Made by a program: the position numbers and the translations under genes. Below the pieces are notes generated by a model. The model had not been told where the DNA came from and ran no database searches. It saw only the letters and a list, made by a program, of their open reading frames with translations. Below, in pieces: positions 27,603 to 36,356 of a stretch of DNA of 64,000 bases. Within the stretch, counting starts at the first letter, position 1, and each line of letters begins with the position of its first letter. Source of the DNA: CAVPCZ01 sp963779225 (lineage in GTDB: Bacteria > Bacteroidota > Ignavibacteria > UBA10030 > UBA6906); the NCBI GenBank assembly GCA_963779225.1, contig CAVZWW010000003.1:2852001-2916000 (forward strand), written 5' to 3'.

Positions 27603-27628
27603 TGGTATGTCACACAAGAGGAGGATGA

Positions 27629-29377
27629 ATGGCTGGCGAATCCACCATGATGCAACCGTCACTGGATGACCGTGAGTACAGCGAAGCCCAGTACAACGAG
27701 ATGATGAAGTTGTACGAGGGAACGCTCGGCAAGATCAATGAAGGAGAGATCGTTCGCGGACGGATTGTGACCATCGGCGAAAGTGAAGTGTCCGTCGATA
27801 TCGGCTTCAAGTCGGAAGGTACCGTGTCCCTGGGCGAATTTGCCCACCCCGAAGATCTTCGGGTCGGCGCGGAAATCGAAGTGTTCCTTGAGAGTGTGGA
27901 AAACAAGGAGGGGCAGCTGGTGCTCTCGCGCAAACGCGCGGACTTCATGCGCGTCTGGGAACGCGTCACCAAAGCGTTCGAAACCGGTGAAGTCCTCCAG
28001 GGCCGCTGCGTGCGGCGCATCAAGGGCGGTATCGTGGTCGATCTGATGTCCATTGACGCCTTCCTCCCCGGCTCGCAAATCGACGTGCGCCCGGTCCGCG
28101 ATTTCGACATCTACATCGGGAAGATCATGGACTTCCGCGTGGTGAAGATCAACCACCCGTCGGAAAACGTTGTCGTCAGTCACAAAGTCCTCGTCGAAGA
28201 AGAAATGGCCGGACAGCGCAAGGCCATCATCGAAAGTCTGGAAAAGGGACAGATCCTCGAAGGGTCCGTCAAGGCCATCACCGACTTCGGCGTGTTCGTC
28301 GACCTCGGCGGCGTGGACGGTCTCGTGCATATCACCGACCTCTCCTGGGGCCGCATCAACCACCCGTCGGAGATCGTCAAGCTCGACCAGACCATCAACG
28401 TGGTCGTGCTCGATTTCGATCAGGACAAGAAGCGGATCTCCCTCGGCTACAAGCAGCTCCAGCCGCATCCGTGGGAGAAGATCGAGAACGAAGTACCCCG
28501 TGGGTACCAAGGTCACCGGCAAGGTCGTCTCCCTGGCCGACTACGGCGCATTTGTGGAAATCGAAAAGGGGATCGAAGGCCTTATCCACATCTCCGAAAT
28601 GAGCTGGACGCAGCATATCAAACATCCTTCGCAGGTGGTGTCCATGGGCCAGATGATCGATGCGGTGATCCTGAGCCTCGACAAGGACGCGAAGAAACTT
28701 TCACTCGGCATCAAGCAGCTCGAACCGGATCCGTGGTTGACGCTGATGCAGAAATATCCGGTCGGGTCGCGCCACAAGGGCAGTGGTCCGCAACCTGACC
28801 AACTTCGGCGTGTTCGTGGAACTCGAGCAGGGTGTGGACGGTCTGGTGCACATCTCCGACCTGTCCTGGACCAAGAAAATCCGTCATCCCGGCGAGATGG
28901 TCAAGAAGGGCGACGAGATCGAGGTGGTCATCCTCGGCGTGGATGTGGACCAGCGCCGTATTTCCCTCGGGCACAAGCAGATCGATGACAATCCGTGGGA
29001 GAAGTTCGGAGAAAACTACCGTGTCGGGACCGAGGTCGACGGGAAGATCGTCCGTATCATCGAGAAGGGCGTCATCGTGGAGCTCCCGCTCGGCGTGGAC
29101 GGCTTTGTGCCGATCTCGCAGCTCTCCATGGGGCAGATCAAGAACATCGCGGACAAATTCCATGTCGGCGACGATCTGCCGCTGAAGGTGCTCGAGTTCG
29201 ACAAGGACTGCAAAGAAGATCGTCCTTTCGGCCGTCGAGTTCCTGAAGGGGAAGGAAGGCAAGGTGCTGCAGGACTACATGGCCGCGCACAAATTGCCGA
29301 CACACACCGTCGCCGACCTTGCGACGATCACGGGTCAGACACCATCGGGCGATACCTCAATCCCGAAGGAAAATTGA
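27629..29377 (+). CDS. rpsA: 30S ribosomal protein S1, frame broken at three places
   Basis: Six S1 (OB-fold) repeats are readable across three frames. Typical blocks are GEIVRGRIVTIGESEVSVDI, GSVKAITDFGVFVDLGGVDG, GFKSEG, KVVSLADYGAFVEIEKGIEG, LTNFGVFVELEQGVDGLVHI and GKIVRIIEKGVIVELPLGVD. One extra base near 28493-28499, at 28782 and in AAA at 29212-29214 each shifts the frame by +1; removing them gives one protein of about 581 residues ending at 29377. S1 brings mRNA to the ribosome. GAGGAGG lies six bases before ATG 27629. The order cmk-ispH-rpsA is widely kept in this group and in Firmicutes. Confidence 0.92.
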
Positions 29378-29422
29378 CCTCAGCTGGTGTAATCATCGGG
29401 GGTTGACAGGGGCGGTCATGCC

Positions 29423-30768
29423 GTGTCAACCCCCGTACTGTTTCCGGATCCCATGCCACGTGTCGCACTCCATACACTCGGCTGCAAACTGAACTTCGCG
29501 GAAACCTCCACGATCGGCGGACAGTTCACGGCACGGGGTTTCGACGTTGTGGAGTTCGGCGATCCGGCGGATGTCGTGGTCATCAATACGTGCAGTGTCA
29601 CAGAACGTGCCGACCGCGAGTGCCGGCAGTTGATTCGCCGGGCGCTCCGGCGCGACCCCGGCGCAATCGTGGTCGTGACAGGGTGCTATGCCCAGCTCTC
29701 TCCGGAAACAGTCGCGTCCATCGAGGGTGTTGATGTCGTTCTCGGTTCACGGGAAAAGTTCTCCCTGTTTCGACACCGTCGGCACGCTGGAGAAGAACCA
29801 TTCGCCCCAGGTGTATGTGCAGGACATCGGCGGCACGACGGACTTCGGTCCGGCGATGTCCGGTCAGGCCGGAGACAGGACACGCGCATTCCTGAAGGTG
29901 CAGGATGGGTGCGACTACGGATGCAGCTACTGCACCATCCCGCTCGCACGGGGTGCGAGCCGAAGTCAGTCCGCCGGGGAAACCATCGACCAGGCGGAAC
30001 GTCTGATCCGGGCCGGGTTCAAGGAGATCGTCCTCACGGGGGTCAACGTGGGCGACTACGGCCGCAAGGAGGGGAGCAGCCTCCTGGAGCTGCTCCGCGT
30101 CCTCGCACCCCTTCCCGGTCTCTGCCGCGCTGCGCATCAGCTCGATCGAACCCAACCTCCTGACACCGGAGCTCCTGGAGTTCATTGCGCAATCCCCGAA
30201 ACTCTGCAGGCATTTCCATATTCCCCTGCAGAGCGGAACTGACAGCGTGTTGCGCCGCATGCGGCGCCGGTATACGACGGCGGAGTACGCAGGAGTGGTC
30301 CGCCGCGTGCAGGAAACTCTCCCCGGTTCTGGCATTGGCGCGGACGTCATTACGGGGTTTCCGGATGAAACGGACGAGGAGTTCCTCTCCACGTACCGCT
30401 TTCTCAACGATCTGCCGGTCTCGTATCTCCATGTGTTCACCTATTCGGAACGTCCGAACACACCGGCTGCAGCAACCGGACGACCGGTGGAACCCCGGAT
30501 TCGCCAGGAGCGGAGCGAGATGCTGCGCATTCTCGGGGAAAAGAAAAGGACGGCATTTCTGCACGGTCTCCTCGGGACAACGGCAACGATATTGACAGAG
30601 GGAGATGTGGAAGACGGATTCCGCTCCGGTTTCACCGATACCTACGCCCGTGTTGCTCTTCCTGCGGCAGGAATCGGCGAAAACGAGCTGGTGCGGGTCT
30701 CGCTTGTCACGGTGCGGGACGGCCGGCTCGAGGGACGTCCGGCGGGCGCCTGCGGGGAGGCCGCATGA
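29423..30768 (+). CDS. mtaB: tRNA threonylcarbamoyladenosine methylthiotransferase MtaB, frame broken twice
   Basis: The UPF0004 domain (LHTLGCKLNFAE, INTCSVTERADRECRQLIRR, VVTGCYAQLSPE) holds its three cysteines. After the first slip (extra T in TTT at 29768-29770) comes the radical SAM site CDYGCSYCTIPLARG; after a second slip (about 30118-30124) the frame resumes as SSIEPNLLTPELLEF, HIPLQSGTDSVLRRM and a TRAM-like end. The repaired protein is about 437-447 residues, the usual size. It adds a methylthio group to t6A37 of tRNA, a partner modification to that started by Sua5/YrdC. GTG 29423 is the probable start; ATG 29453 is possible. Confidence 0.88.
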
Positions 30769-32111
30769 AGATCGTCGCGGTACATCCCGGAAGCATTGCC
30801 CGGGAGCTGGGGCTTGCCGCCGGAGATGAGCTGCTGGAAATGAACGGCCAGCGGGTGCAGGACAACATCGATTACCGGTTTCTTGAGGGGGAAGCGGATG
30901 TTCTGCTGAAGGTGATTCGCGGCGGAGAAGTGCAGATTGTCGAAGTCGAAAAGGACGAGGGGGAACCTCTCGGCATCGAGCTTGAGGAAATGAAGATCCT
31001 CTCCTGCGGAAACGATTGTATTTTCTGTTTTGTCGACCAGAACCCCGCGGGTCTGCGCAAGGAACTCTATTTCCGTGATGGCGATTACCGGCTCTCCTTC
31101 ATGTACGGCAATTATACGACGATGACGAACGCTGGACCCGCCATTCTGCGGCGGATCATCACCCAGCGGCTGTCACCGCAGTACATCTCTGTTCATGCCA
31201 CCGATCTTCAGGTCCGGCGTACACTGATGGGAATCAAGAAAGACGATTTCATTCTCGAGAAGATCAAGCTGCTGCATGACAACAACATCGAGATGCACAC
31301 ACAGATCGTTTTCTGTCCCGGACTGAATGACGGGCCGGTGCTCGAAAAAACCGTGCGGGATCTGTATGCCTTCCGGAAACAGATCGTGTCCCTTGCGGTT
31401 GTACCCGTCGGCCTGACGGACCACCGGTTCGGCCTGGCACAGCTGCGTCGCGTGGATGCCGCCTATGCCCGGGAATTGCTCGGAACGGTCGACGGATGGC
31501 AAAAGGAATTCCGCAAGGCCACCGGGAGGGCGTTTGTCTATGCGTCCGACGAATTCTTCATTACGGCCGGCCGGCCGATGCCCGGCCCGGCGCGGTACGA
31601 CGGATTCCCCCAGCTCGAAAACGGCGTCGGAATGGTGCGTGCGTTTCTCACACAGTTTTCACGGCAGGCCCGTGCGTTTCCCGCCCGGCTGGAGAAACGG
31701 AAGACGTTGACGATCGTGACGGGTGAACTTGCCCAGGGGTTCATGCGCGAACTCGTTGTCCCCCGTCTTGCGGCGGTCAAGAACCTGCGTGTGCGCCTGG
31801 TGGTGACGCCGAACCTCCTGTACGGCCGCAGTGTAACGGTTGCTGGACTTCTCTCCGGGAATTCTGTATCTTCATCATTGGCGGGTGCCCCCCGCAGCGA
31901 CCTCGTGTTGCTGCCGCCGGACATTCTGAACGCCTCGGGTGTGTTCCTGGACGATGTCACACCCGCGGATCTCGAGTCTCGCCTCGGCTCGCCGCTCTTC
32001 GTGTTCGGAGGGCGCTGGGGCGATGTGTTCCGCTTTCTCACTCAACAGGACAGGAGCCAGCGCACCGGAACGTTGATACGGGTCTCACACACGCAAGGAG
32101 CTCGGACATGA
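30765..32111 (+). CDS. DUF512 radical SAM protein with N-terminal PDZ domain
   Basis: A PDZ-like domain (KIVAVHPGSIARELGLAAGDELLEMNG) is followed by a radical SAM core whose cluster cysteines are Cys81, Cys85 and Cys88 in CGNDCIFCFVDQ, a C-x3-C-x2-C spacing. The segment DGDYRLSFMYGNYTTMTN and the C-terminal DUF512 region complete the conserved arrangement of this family, whose reaction is not known. It overlaps mtaB by four bases and the next gene by four bases, so all three are probably translated from one message. The frame is intact. Confidence 0.85.
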   Translation: MKIVAVHPGSIARELGLAAGDELLEMNGQRVQDNIDYRFLEGEADVLLKVIRGGEVQIVEVEKDEGEPLGIELEEMKILSCGNDCIFCFVDQNPAGLRKELYFRDGDYRLSFMYGNYTTMTNAGPAILRRIITQRLSPQYISVHATDLQVRRTLMGIKKDDFILEKIKLLHDNNIEMHTQIVFCPGLNDGPVLEKTVRDLYAFRKQIVSLAVVPVGLTDHRFGLAQLRRVDAAYARELLGTVDGWQKEFRKATGRAFVYASDEFFITAGRPMPGPARYDGFPQLENGVGMVRAFLTQFSRQARAFPARLEKRKTLTIVTGELAQGFMRELVVPRLAAVKNLRVRLVVTPNLLYGRSVTVAGLLSGNSVSSSLAGAPRSDLVLLPPDILNASGVFLDDVTPADLESRLGSPLFVFGGRWGDVFRFLTQQDRSQRTGTLIRVSHTQGART

Positions 32112-32854
32112 CCAGATTCCGGTGGAGTGCGGCGGTGCTCTTCTTTTTCTCCCTTCCGCTTTCCGCACAAACGACACGAACCCTCACCAGCTATGAAGCC
32201 GGGCGGGATTTGATGAACGCATTCCCCGCCCGTTCCCTGCAGGACGCGCAGACGACGGCCCCCTCCCGCAAATCCGCAGGACTGGCCGCTCTGTATTCGC
32301 TCCTGATTCCCGGAATGGGAGAGTTGTATGCCGAAAATTTCGCGTCGGGGAAGTACTTCCTGGTTGCCGAGGGAGTCCTCTGGCTCGGGTACGCCGCGAT
32401 GGAAATCCACGGTAACGGACTGCGCGATGACGCGCGCGTCTTTGCCGTTGCACAGGCGGGCATTTCTGCAGAGGGTAAGGATGACCAGTTTTTTGTGGAT
32501 ATCGGCAACTTCCTCACCGTCGACGAGTACAATGACAAGAAGCTGCGAGATCGGGAGCCGGAAAAATTGTACGATCCTCTGGCGGGATATGCCTGGCGCT
32601 GGACCTCCGACGCAGCGCGTATGACATTCCGCGAGGAGCGTGTCGCCAGCGAGACGATGTACAACAACAAAAAGTTCGTCGGCGCGGCAATCCTGATCAA
32701 TCACGTGATCAGCGCCATCAACGCGGCCCGGGCGGCCATCGCCTACAACAACGCACAGGAGCCGGTGCTGGGCGACCTGCAACTTTCCGCACGTGTGCTG
32801 GGCGGGATGGATCTCCCGCACGGGGTGCTCCTGACGCTGTCGAAAGAGCTGTAA
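32108..32854 (+). CDS. DUF5683-like exported/membrane protein
   Basis: A signal peptide (SAAVLFFFSLPLSAQ) precedes the DUF5683-type block KSAGLAALYSLLIPGMGELY with YFLVAEGVLWLGY and a second hydrophobic segment near the C terminus (AAILINHVISAINAARAAIAY). Such proteins are common in Bacteroidota and related phyla and lack a known role. The central part is polar. The coupling to the DUF512 gene and the nearby truA gene do not suggest a function. Confidence 0.72.
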   Translation: MTRFRWSAAVLFFFSLPLSAQTTRTLTSYEAGRDLMNAFPARSLQDAQTTAPSRKSAGLAALYSLLIPGMGELYAENFASGKYFLVAEGVLWLGYAAMEIHGNGLRDDARVFAVAQAGISAEGKDDQFFVDIGNFLTVDEYNDKKLRDREPEKLYDPLAGYAWRWTSDAARMTFREERVASETMYNNKKFVGAAILINHVISAINAARAAIAYNNAQEPVLGDLQLSARVLGGMDLPHGVLLTLSKEL

Positions 32855-32863
32855 GGGCGTGCA

Positions 32864-33661
32864 ATGCGCGCCTTCAAGTTGATCATCGAATATGACGGCA
32901 CCGACTTTGTCGGCTGGCAGAGTCAGATCAACGGACGGGCCGTGCAGGATGAGGTGAGCAGGGTTCTCAGGCAAATCCTCCAGGAGGAGGTGACCCTCAT
33001 CGGGTCGGGACGAACCGATTCCGGCGTGCACGCCCGCGGCCAGGTCGCGGGATTCCGCAGCGCTTCCGCCATTTCCGCGTCAAAGCTGCTGTCCGCGCTG
33101 AACAGTCTGCTGCCGCGTGATATCTGCGTTCACTCCGTGGACGAGGTTTCTCCCGCGTTCCATGCCCGCTTTGATGCCCGCCAGCGGCGCTACCGGTACT
33201 TCATCACACGCAAACCATCCGCCGTTGACCGCCGTTTTTGCTGGTATGTCTCCTCTCCCCTGGATATTCCCCTGATGCAGGCCGTGGCGCAACGATGCGC
33301 CGGTGCGCACGATTTCAGTGCGTTCTGTACTCACGTGCACGAGGTGGAAAACCGCATATGCACGGTGAGCCGGTCCGCATGGACCGCCGAGGGATTCAGC
33401 CTGATCTATGAAATCGCGGCTGATCGTTTCGTTCACGGAATGGTCCGGACCCTTGTGGGCACCATGGTGGATATCGGACGGGGAAAGACCGGGGGTGAGG
33501 AATTCGATGCGATTCTGGCCTCACGTGATCGTCGTCGCGCGGGCACCGCAGCACCGGCAAGAGGTTTGTTTCTGGAAGAAGTGGGGTATCAGGTACTCAA
33601 CGAAGGAAGAATGAAATATAGCTCGGAAAACAAAAGGGATGACGGTGGGCCGGGTGAATGA
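32864..33661 (+). CDS. truA: tRNA pseudouridine synthase A
   Basis: The 265-residue protein starts RAFKLIIEYDGTDFVGWQ and has the catalytic Asp52 in SGRTDSGVHARGQ, RRYRYFITR, the HDFSAFCT block and FVHGMVRTLVGTMVDIGRGK. It forms pseudouridine at positions 38-40 of many tRNAs. Start ATG 32864 lies ten bases after the previous stop. The C-terminal tail (about 20 residues) is variable. The pectinesterase gene starts 20 bases later. Confidence 0.95.
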   Translation: MRAFKLIIEYDGTDFVGWQSQINGRAVQDEVSRVLRQILQEEVTLIGSGRTDSGVHARGQVAGFRSASAISASKLLSALNSLLPRDICVHSVDEVSPAFHARFDARQRRYRYFITRKPSAVDRRFCWYVSSPLDIPLMQAVAQRCAGAHDFSAFCTHVHEVENRICTVSRSAWTAEGFSLIYEIAADRFVHGMVRTLVGTMVDIGRGKTGGEEFDAILASRDRRRAGTAAPARGLFLEEVGYQVLNEGRMKYSSENKRDDGGPGE

Positions 33662-33680
33662 TGTGGAAAGAAAAAGGAAC

Positions 33681-34676
33681 ATGAGAATTCCGCGCATCCT
33701 CGCGAATGGTCTGCGGGCATTTGTATTCCTGCTCCTGGTGGTGCTCATCGGTCCCCGGGCCATCGGAAATCCGGCCTACGACTTCACGGTTGCTAAAGAT
33801 GGCAGCGGGAATTTCCGGAGTATTCAGGAAGCCGTTACTGCGTGCCGTGATTTTTCAGAAAGAGATTACCGGATTTTCGTGAAGAAAGGTATCTACGAAG
33901 AGAAACTCGTCATTCCCTCCTGGAAGCGGCGGATCACGATCACCGGTGAAGATGTTGACAGCACGATCATCACGTGGAGCGACTACTCCGGGAAATCCGA
34001 CAAGAACGGTAAGATGCTGAACACGTTTACGTCATATACATGCCTCATAGCCGGCAATGACATCGTTGTGGAGAATCTCACGTTTGTGAACGCCTCCGGG
34101 AGAGTCGGTCAGGCAGTCGCGCTGCACGTGGAAGGCGACCGGTGCATTTTCCGGAATTGCCGCATGATGGGCGACCAGGACACGCTGTTTGCTTCGGGAG
34201 AGCAAAGCCGGCAGTACTTCGACCACTGTATTATTGAGGGGACGACCGATTTCATTTTCGGGCCGAGTACGGCCGTGTTCAGGAAATGCACGATCGTATG
34301 CAAGAAGGATTCCTACATTACAGCGGCATCCACTTCGCCCCGTCGGGAATACGGCTTTGTGTTCCTGGATTGCCGCCTGCTCGCTGACACGGGTGCTACC
34401 AGGGTGTACCTGGGACGCCCATGGCGGCTGTATGCCTACACGACGTTCGTCAGATGCGAGATGGGAGAGCACATTCTGCCTGCGGGCTGGCATAACTGGA
34501 ACAAGCCCGAAGCCGAGAAGACCGTGCGCTACTCCGAGTACAGGAGCAGTGGCCCGGGCGCAAACCCCCTGGCCCGAGTTTTGTGGTCGCGCCAGTTGAG
34601 TGACCGGGAGGCTGCTGTTCTGACACCGGTAAACATCTTGAAGGGCTTTGACGAGTGGAATCCTGAGGGGCGATGA
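33681..34676 (+). CDS. pectinesterase (pectin methylesterase, CE8)
   Basis: The exported enzyme removes methyl esters from homogalacturonan. The signal peptide covers residues 1-30 (AFVFLLLVVLIGPRAIG); the beta-helix then begins FTVAKDGSGNFRSIQEAV. Catalytic residues are seen in MGDQDTLFA (Gln and Asp), TTDFIFGPSTAVF (second Asp) and YLGRPWRLY (Arg). AAAGGAA lies before ATG 33681, which is chosen over the longer frame overlapping truA. A galacturonate-pathway enzyme follows, so the two likely form a pectin-use pair, though no pectate lyase or transporter is in the window. Confidence 0.93.
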   Translation: MRIPRILANGLRAFVFLLLVVLIGPRAIGNPAYDFTVAKDGSGNFRSIQEAVTACRDFSERDYRIFVKKGIYEEKLVIPSWKRRITITGEDVDSTIITWSDYSGKSDKNGKMLNTFTSYTCLIAGNDIVVENLTFVNASGRVGQAVALHVEGDRCIFRNCRMMGDQDTLFASGEQSRQYFDHCIIEGTTDFIFGPSTAVFRKCTIVCKKDSYITAASTSPRREYGFVFLDCRLLADTGATRVYLGRPWRLYAYTTFVRCEMGEHILPAGWHNWNKPEAEKTVRYSEYRSSGPGANPLARVLWSRQLSDREAAVLTPVNILKGFDEWNPEGR

Positions 34677-34848
34677 ATCGGTATCCTGTCTGGATCCCGG
34701 GCGTCCAGGGTAGTGCGTTCATCGTGGGGGCCTCGATGCTGGTATAAGCATCACATGGGGCCTTGAGCTGTGCTTGGTCCGATAGGCGCTCTGCAAGCCC
34801 CTGCAAAGGGATTCTTCCGGGGCGAGGCCGCATCTGTGCAGATTCTCC

Positions 34849-34877
34849 TTGACAACTGCGCTTTCGTTTATTAACAT
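34849..34877 (+). promoter_or_regulatory. candidate promoter of the tagaturonate epimerase gene
   Basis: TTGACA (perfect consensus), 17 bases and TAACAT, about 30 bases before the GTG start. The palindrome at 34865-34886 covers the -10 box. Confidence 0.6.
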
Positions 34878-34886
34878 TAGTAAACG
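34865..34886. promoter_or_regulatory. operator-like palindrome over the -10 box
   Basis: CGTTTA-x-TAA-xx-TTA-x-TAAACG is symmetric at nine of eleven positions per half. Its size and AT-rich symmetry fit a LacI- or GntR-type repressor site; a galacturonate-responsive regulator is the natural guess, but no regulator gene is in the window. Confidence 0.5.
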
Positions 34887-34906
34887 ATAAAGTAAGCGAT
34901 AAAGGG

Positions 34907-36190
34907 GTGCCTGGACCAGTGGAAACAGACGGTATCATAGCAAGATTCTCCATCGGGGTTGGCGATCGCTTTGGACATCAGGGCGTGGCCCAGCTGCGGG
35001 CACTTACCATGGCGTTGCAGGCCGGGGTTGTCCTCACACCCGTCTGGAACAAGTCGAACCGGGAACACTCTATTATCGGCACCACGCCGGCTGATACGCG
35101 AAGGACTGCAGATGCCGCAGTCCGGGAGGCTGGATGGAAATTCCCATACTATGTGGATGCCGATCATATCGGCATAAAGAACGTCCATCTCTTTGCGGAT
35201 TCGTCAGATTTTTTCACGATTGATGTCGCAGACTTCATCGGCAAACCGGCTGAGGCATCGGATGTGGCATCATACGTCGATTACGTGAAGGATTATCTCG
35301 GGCGGATTACGGTGCCGGGCCTCGCGGAACCGCTCGACGTCAGGGATCGTGACCTCGAAGTCCTGACACAGAAATACCTTCTCCCCATCACCGAAGCAGG
35401 GAAAGTATACCGGCATATCCGCTCCCTCAAGGGGAGCCTTCCCTTCGTCACGGAAATATCGATCGACGAGGCGCTCAGCCCACAGACGCCCCAGGAGCTG
35501 TTCTTCATCCTGGCCGGTATTGCCCGGGAAGGCATTCCCGTGCAGACGATAGCACCCAAATTCAGCGGACAGTTTCTTAAGGGGATCGATTATGTCGGGT
35601 CCCCCGCGCTCTTTGCGCGCGAATTCGAATCGGACATTCATATCCTCAATTTTGCCATAAAACAATTCGGTCTTCCCCCGACGCTCAAGATGAGTGTCCA
35701 CTCAGGAAGCGACAAGTTCTCCCTATATCCGGTCATATCCCGGATTATCCACAAGCTCCAGGCCGGCCTCCATTTGAAAACTGCAGGAACGACATGGCTG
35801 GAGGAGTTGATAGGACTCGCGGAATCGGGGGGGGAGGGGTTGGAAATCGCACAAAGGATCTACACGAGCTCCTTCGAGCGAATTGATGAGCTCTGCAAAC
35901 CGTACGAGTCCGTTATAGACATCGACAGCAGCCGGCTCCCCGATCCGGCTGCTGTTGATGCCTGGAGCAGCGCGCAGTTCGTGGCTTCGCTCAAACACGA
36001 GCAGTCAAACCCCCACTACAATCTCCATCTCCGGCAGTTGCTCCATGTAGGTTTCAGGGTTGCCGCAGAGATGGGGGACGAGTACGTGCATGCCCTCGAA
36101 CGGCACAAAGATGTCGTGGGCAGGAATGTCACGGAGAATCTCTGGAAGCGGCATGTTGCGCCGTTGTTTGTGGAAGGCCGTCCGGCCTGA
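34907..36190 (+). CDS. uxaE: tagaturonate epimerase (UxaE family)
   Basis: The 427-residue protein matches the UxaE family, which converts D-tagaturonate to D-fructuronate and so replaces UxaB/UxuB routes in some bacteria. Matching blocks are FSIGVGDRFGHQGVAQLRA, TPVWNKSNREH, YYVDADHIGI with likely metal-binding Asp/His, TIAPKFSGQF (read VQTIAPKFSGQFLKG) and LKMSVHSGSDKFSLYP. GTG 34907 has no room for a ribosome site, so GTG 34919, which has AAAGGGG upstream, may be the true start. Preceded by a pectinesterase gene and its own regulated promoter. Confidence 0.82.
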   Translation: MPGPVETDGIIARFSIGVGDRFGHQGVAQLRALTMALQAGVVLTPVWNKSNREHSIIGTTPADTRRTADAAVREAGWKFPYYVDADHIGIKNVHLFADSSDFFTIDVADFIGKPAEASDVASYVDYVKDYLGRITVPGLAEPLDVRDRDLEVLTQKYLLPITEAGKVYRHIRSLKGSLPFVTEISIDEALSPQTPQELFFILAGIAREGIPVQTIAPKFSGQFLKGIDYVGSPALFAREFESDIHILNFAIKQFGLPPTLKMSVHSGSDKFSLYPVISRIIHKLQAGLHLKTAGTTWLEELIGLAESGGEGLEIAQRIYTSSFERIDELCKPYESVIDIDSSRLPDPAAVDAWSSAQFVASLKHEQSNPHYNLHLRQLLHVGFRVAAEMGDEYVHALERHKDVVGRNVTENLWKRHVAPLFVEGRPA

Positions 36191-36204
36191 TGGGGCGAGG
36201 TCTG

Positions 36205-36248
36205 CCGGGCTGCTGACCGTGCTTAGAGTGCGGTCAGCAGACGCCCGG
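36205..36248 (+). terminator. long hairpin after uxaE
   Basis: CTGCTGACCG (36210-36219) and CGGTCAGCAG (36231-36240) are perfect complements with an 11-base loop, extended by CCGGG (36205-36209) and CCCGG (36244-36248) across a small bulge. No T tract follows. It sits 15 bases past the stop, so a terminator or mRNA-stabilising stem is likely. Confidence 0.5.
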
Positions 36249-36356
36249 GGAATCCGGTGGGGCCTGAAGACCGGGAAATCCGCCTAATATGAGGCGCACC
36301 CGCGCCTGTGCATGCCGGTGCAAGTGACATTCATCGTCAGGCATTGAGGAATCCGG

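Noticed and set aside
27629..29377. Programmed ribosomal frameshifting in rpsA
   Set aside because: Three separate shifts with no slippery heptamer or conserved signal, alongside five more in four neighbouring genes, point to sequence error.
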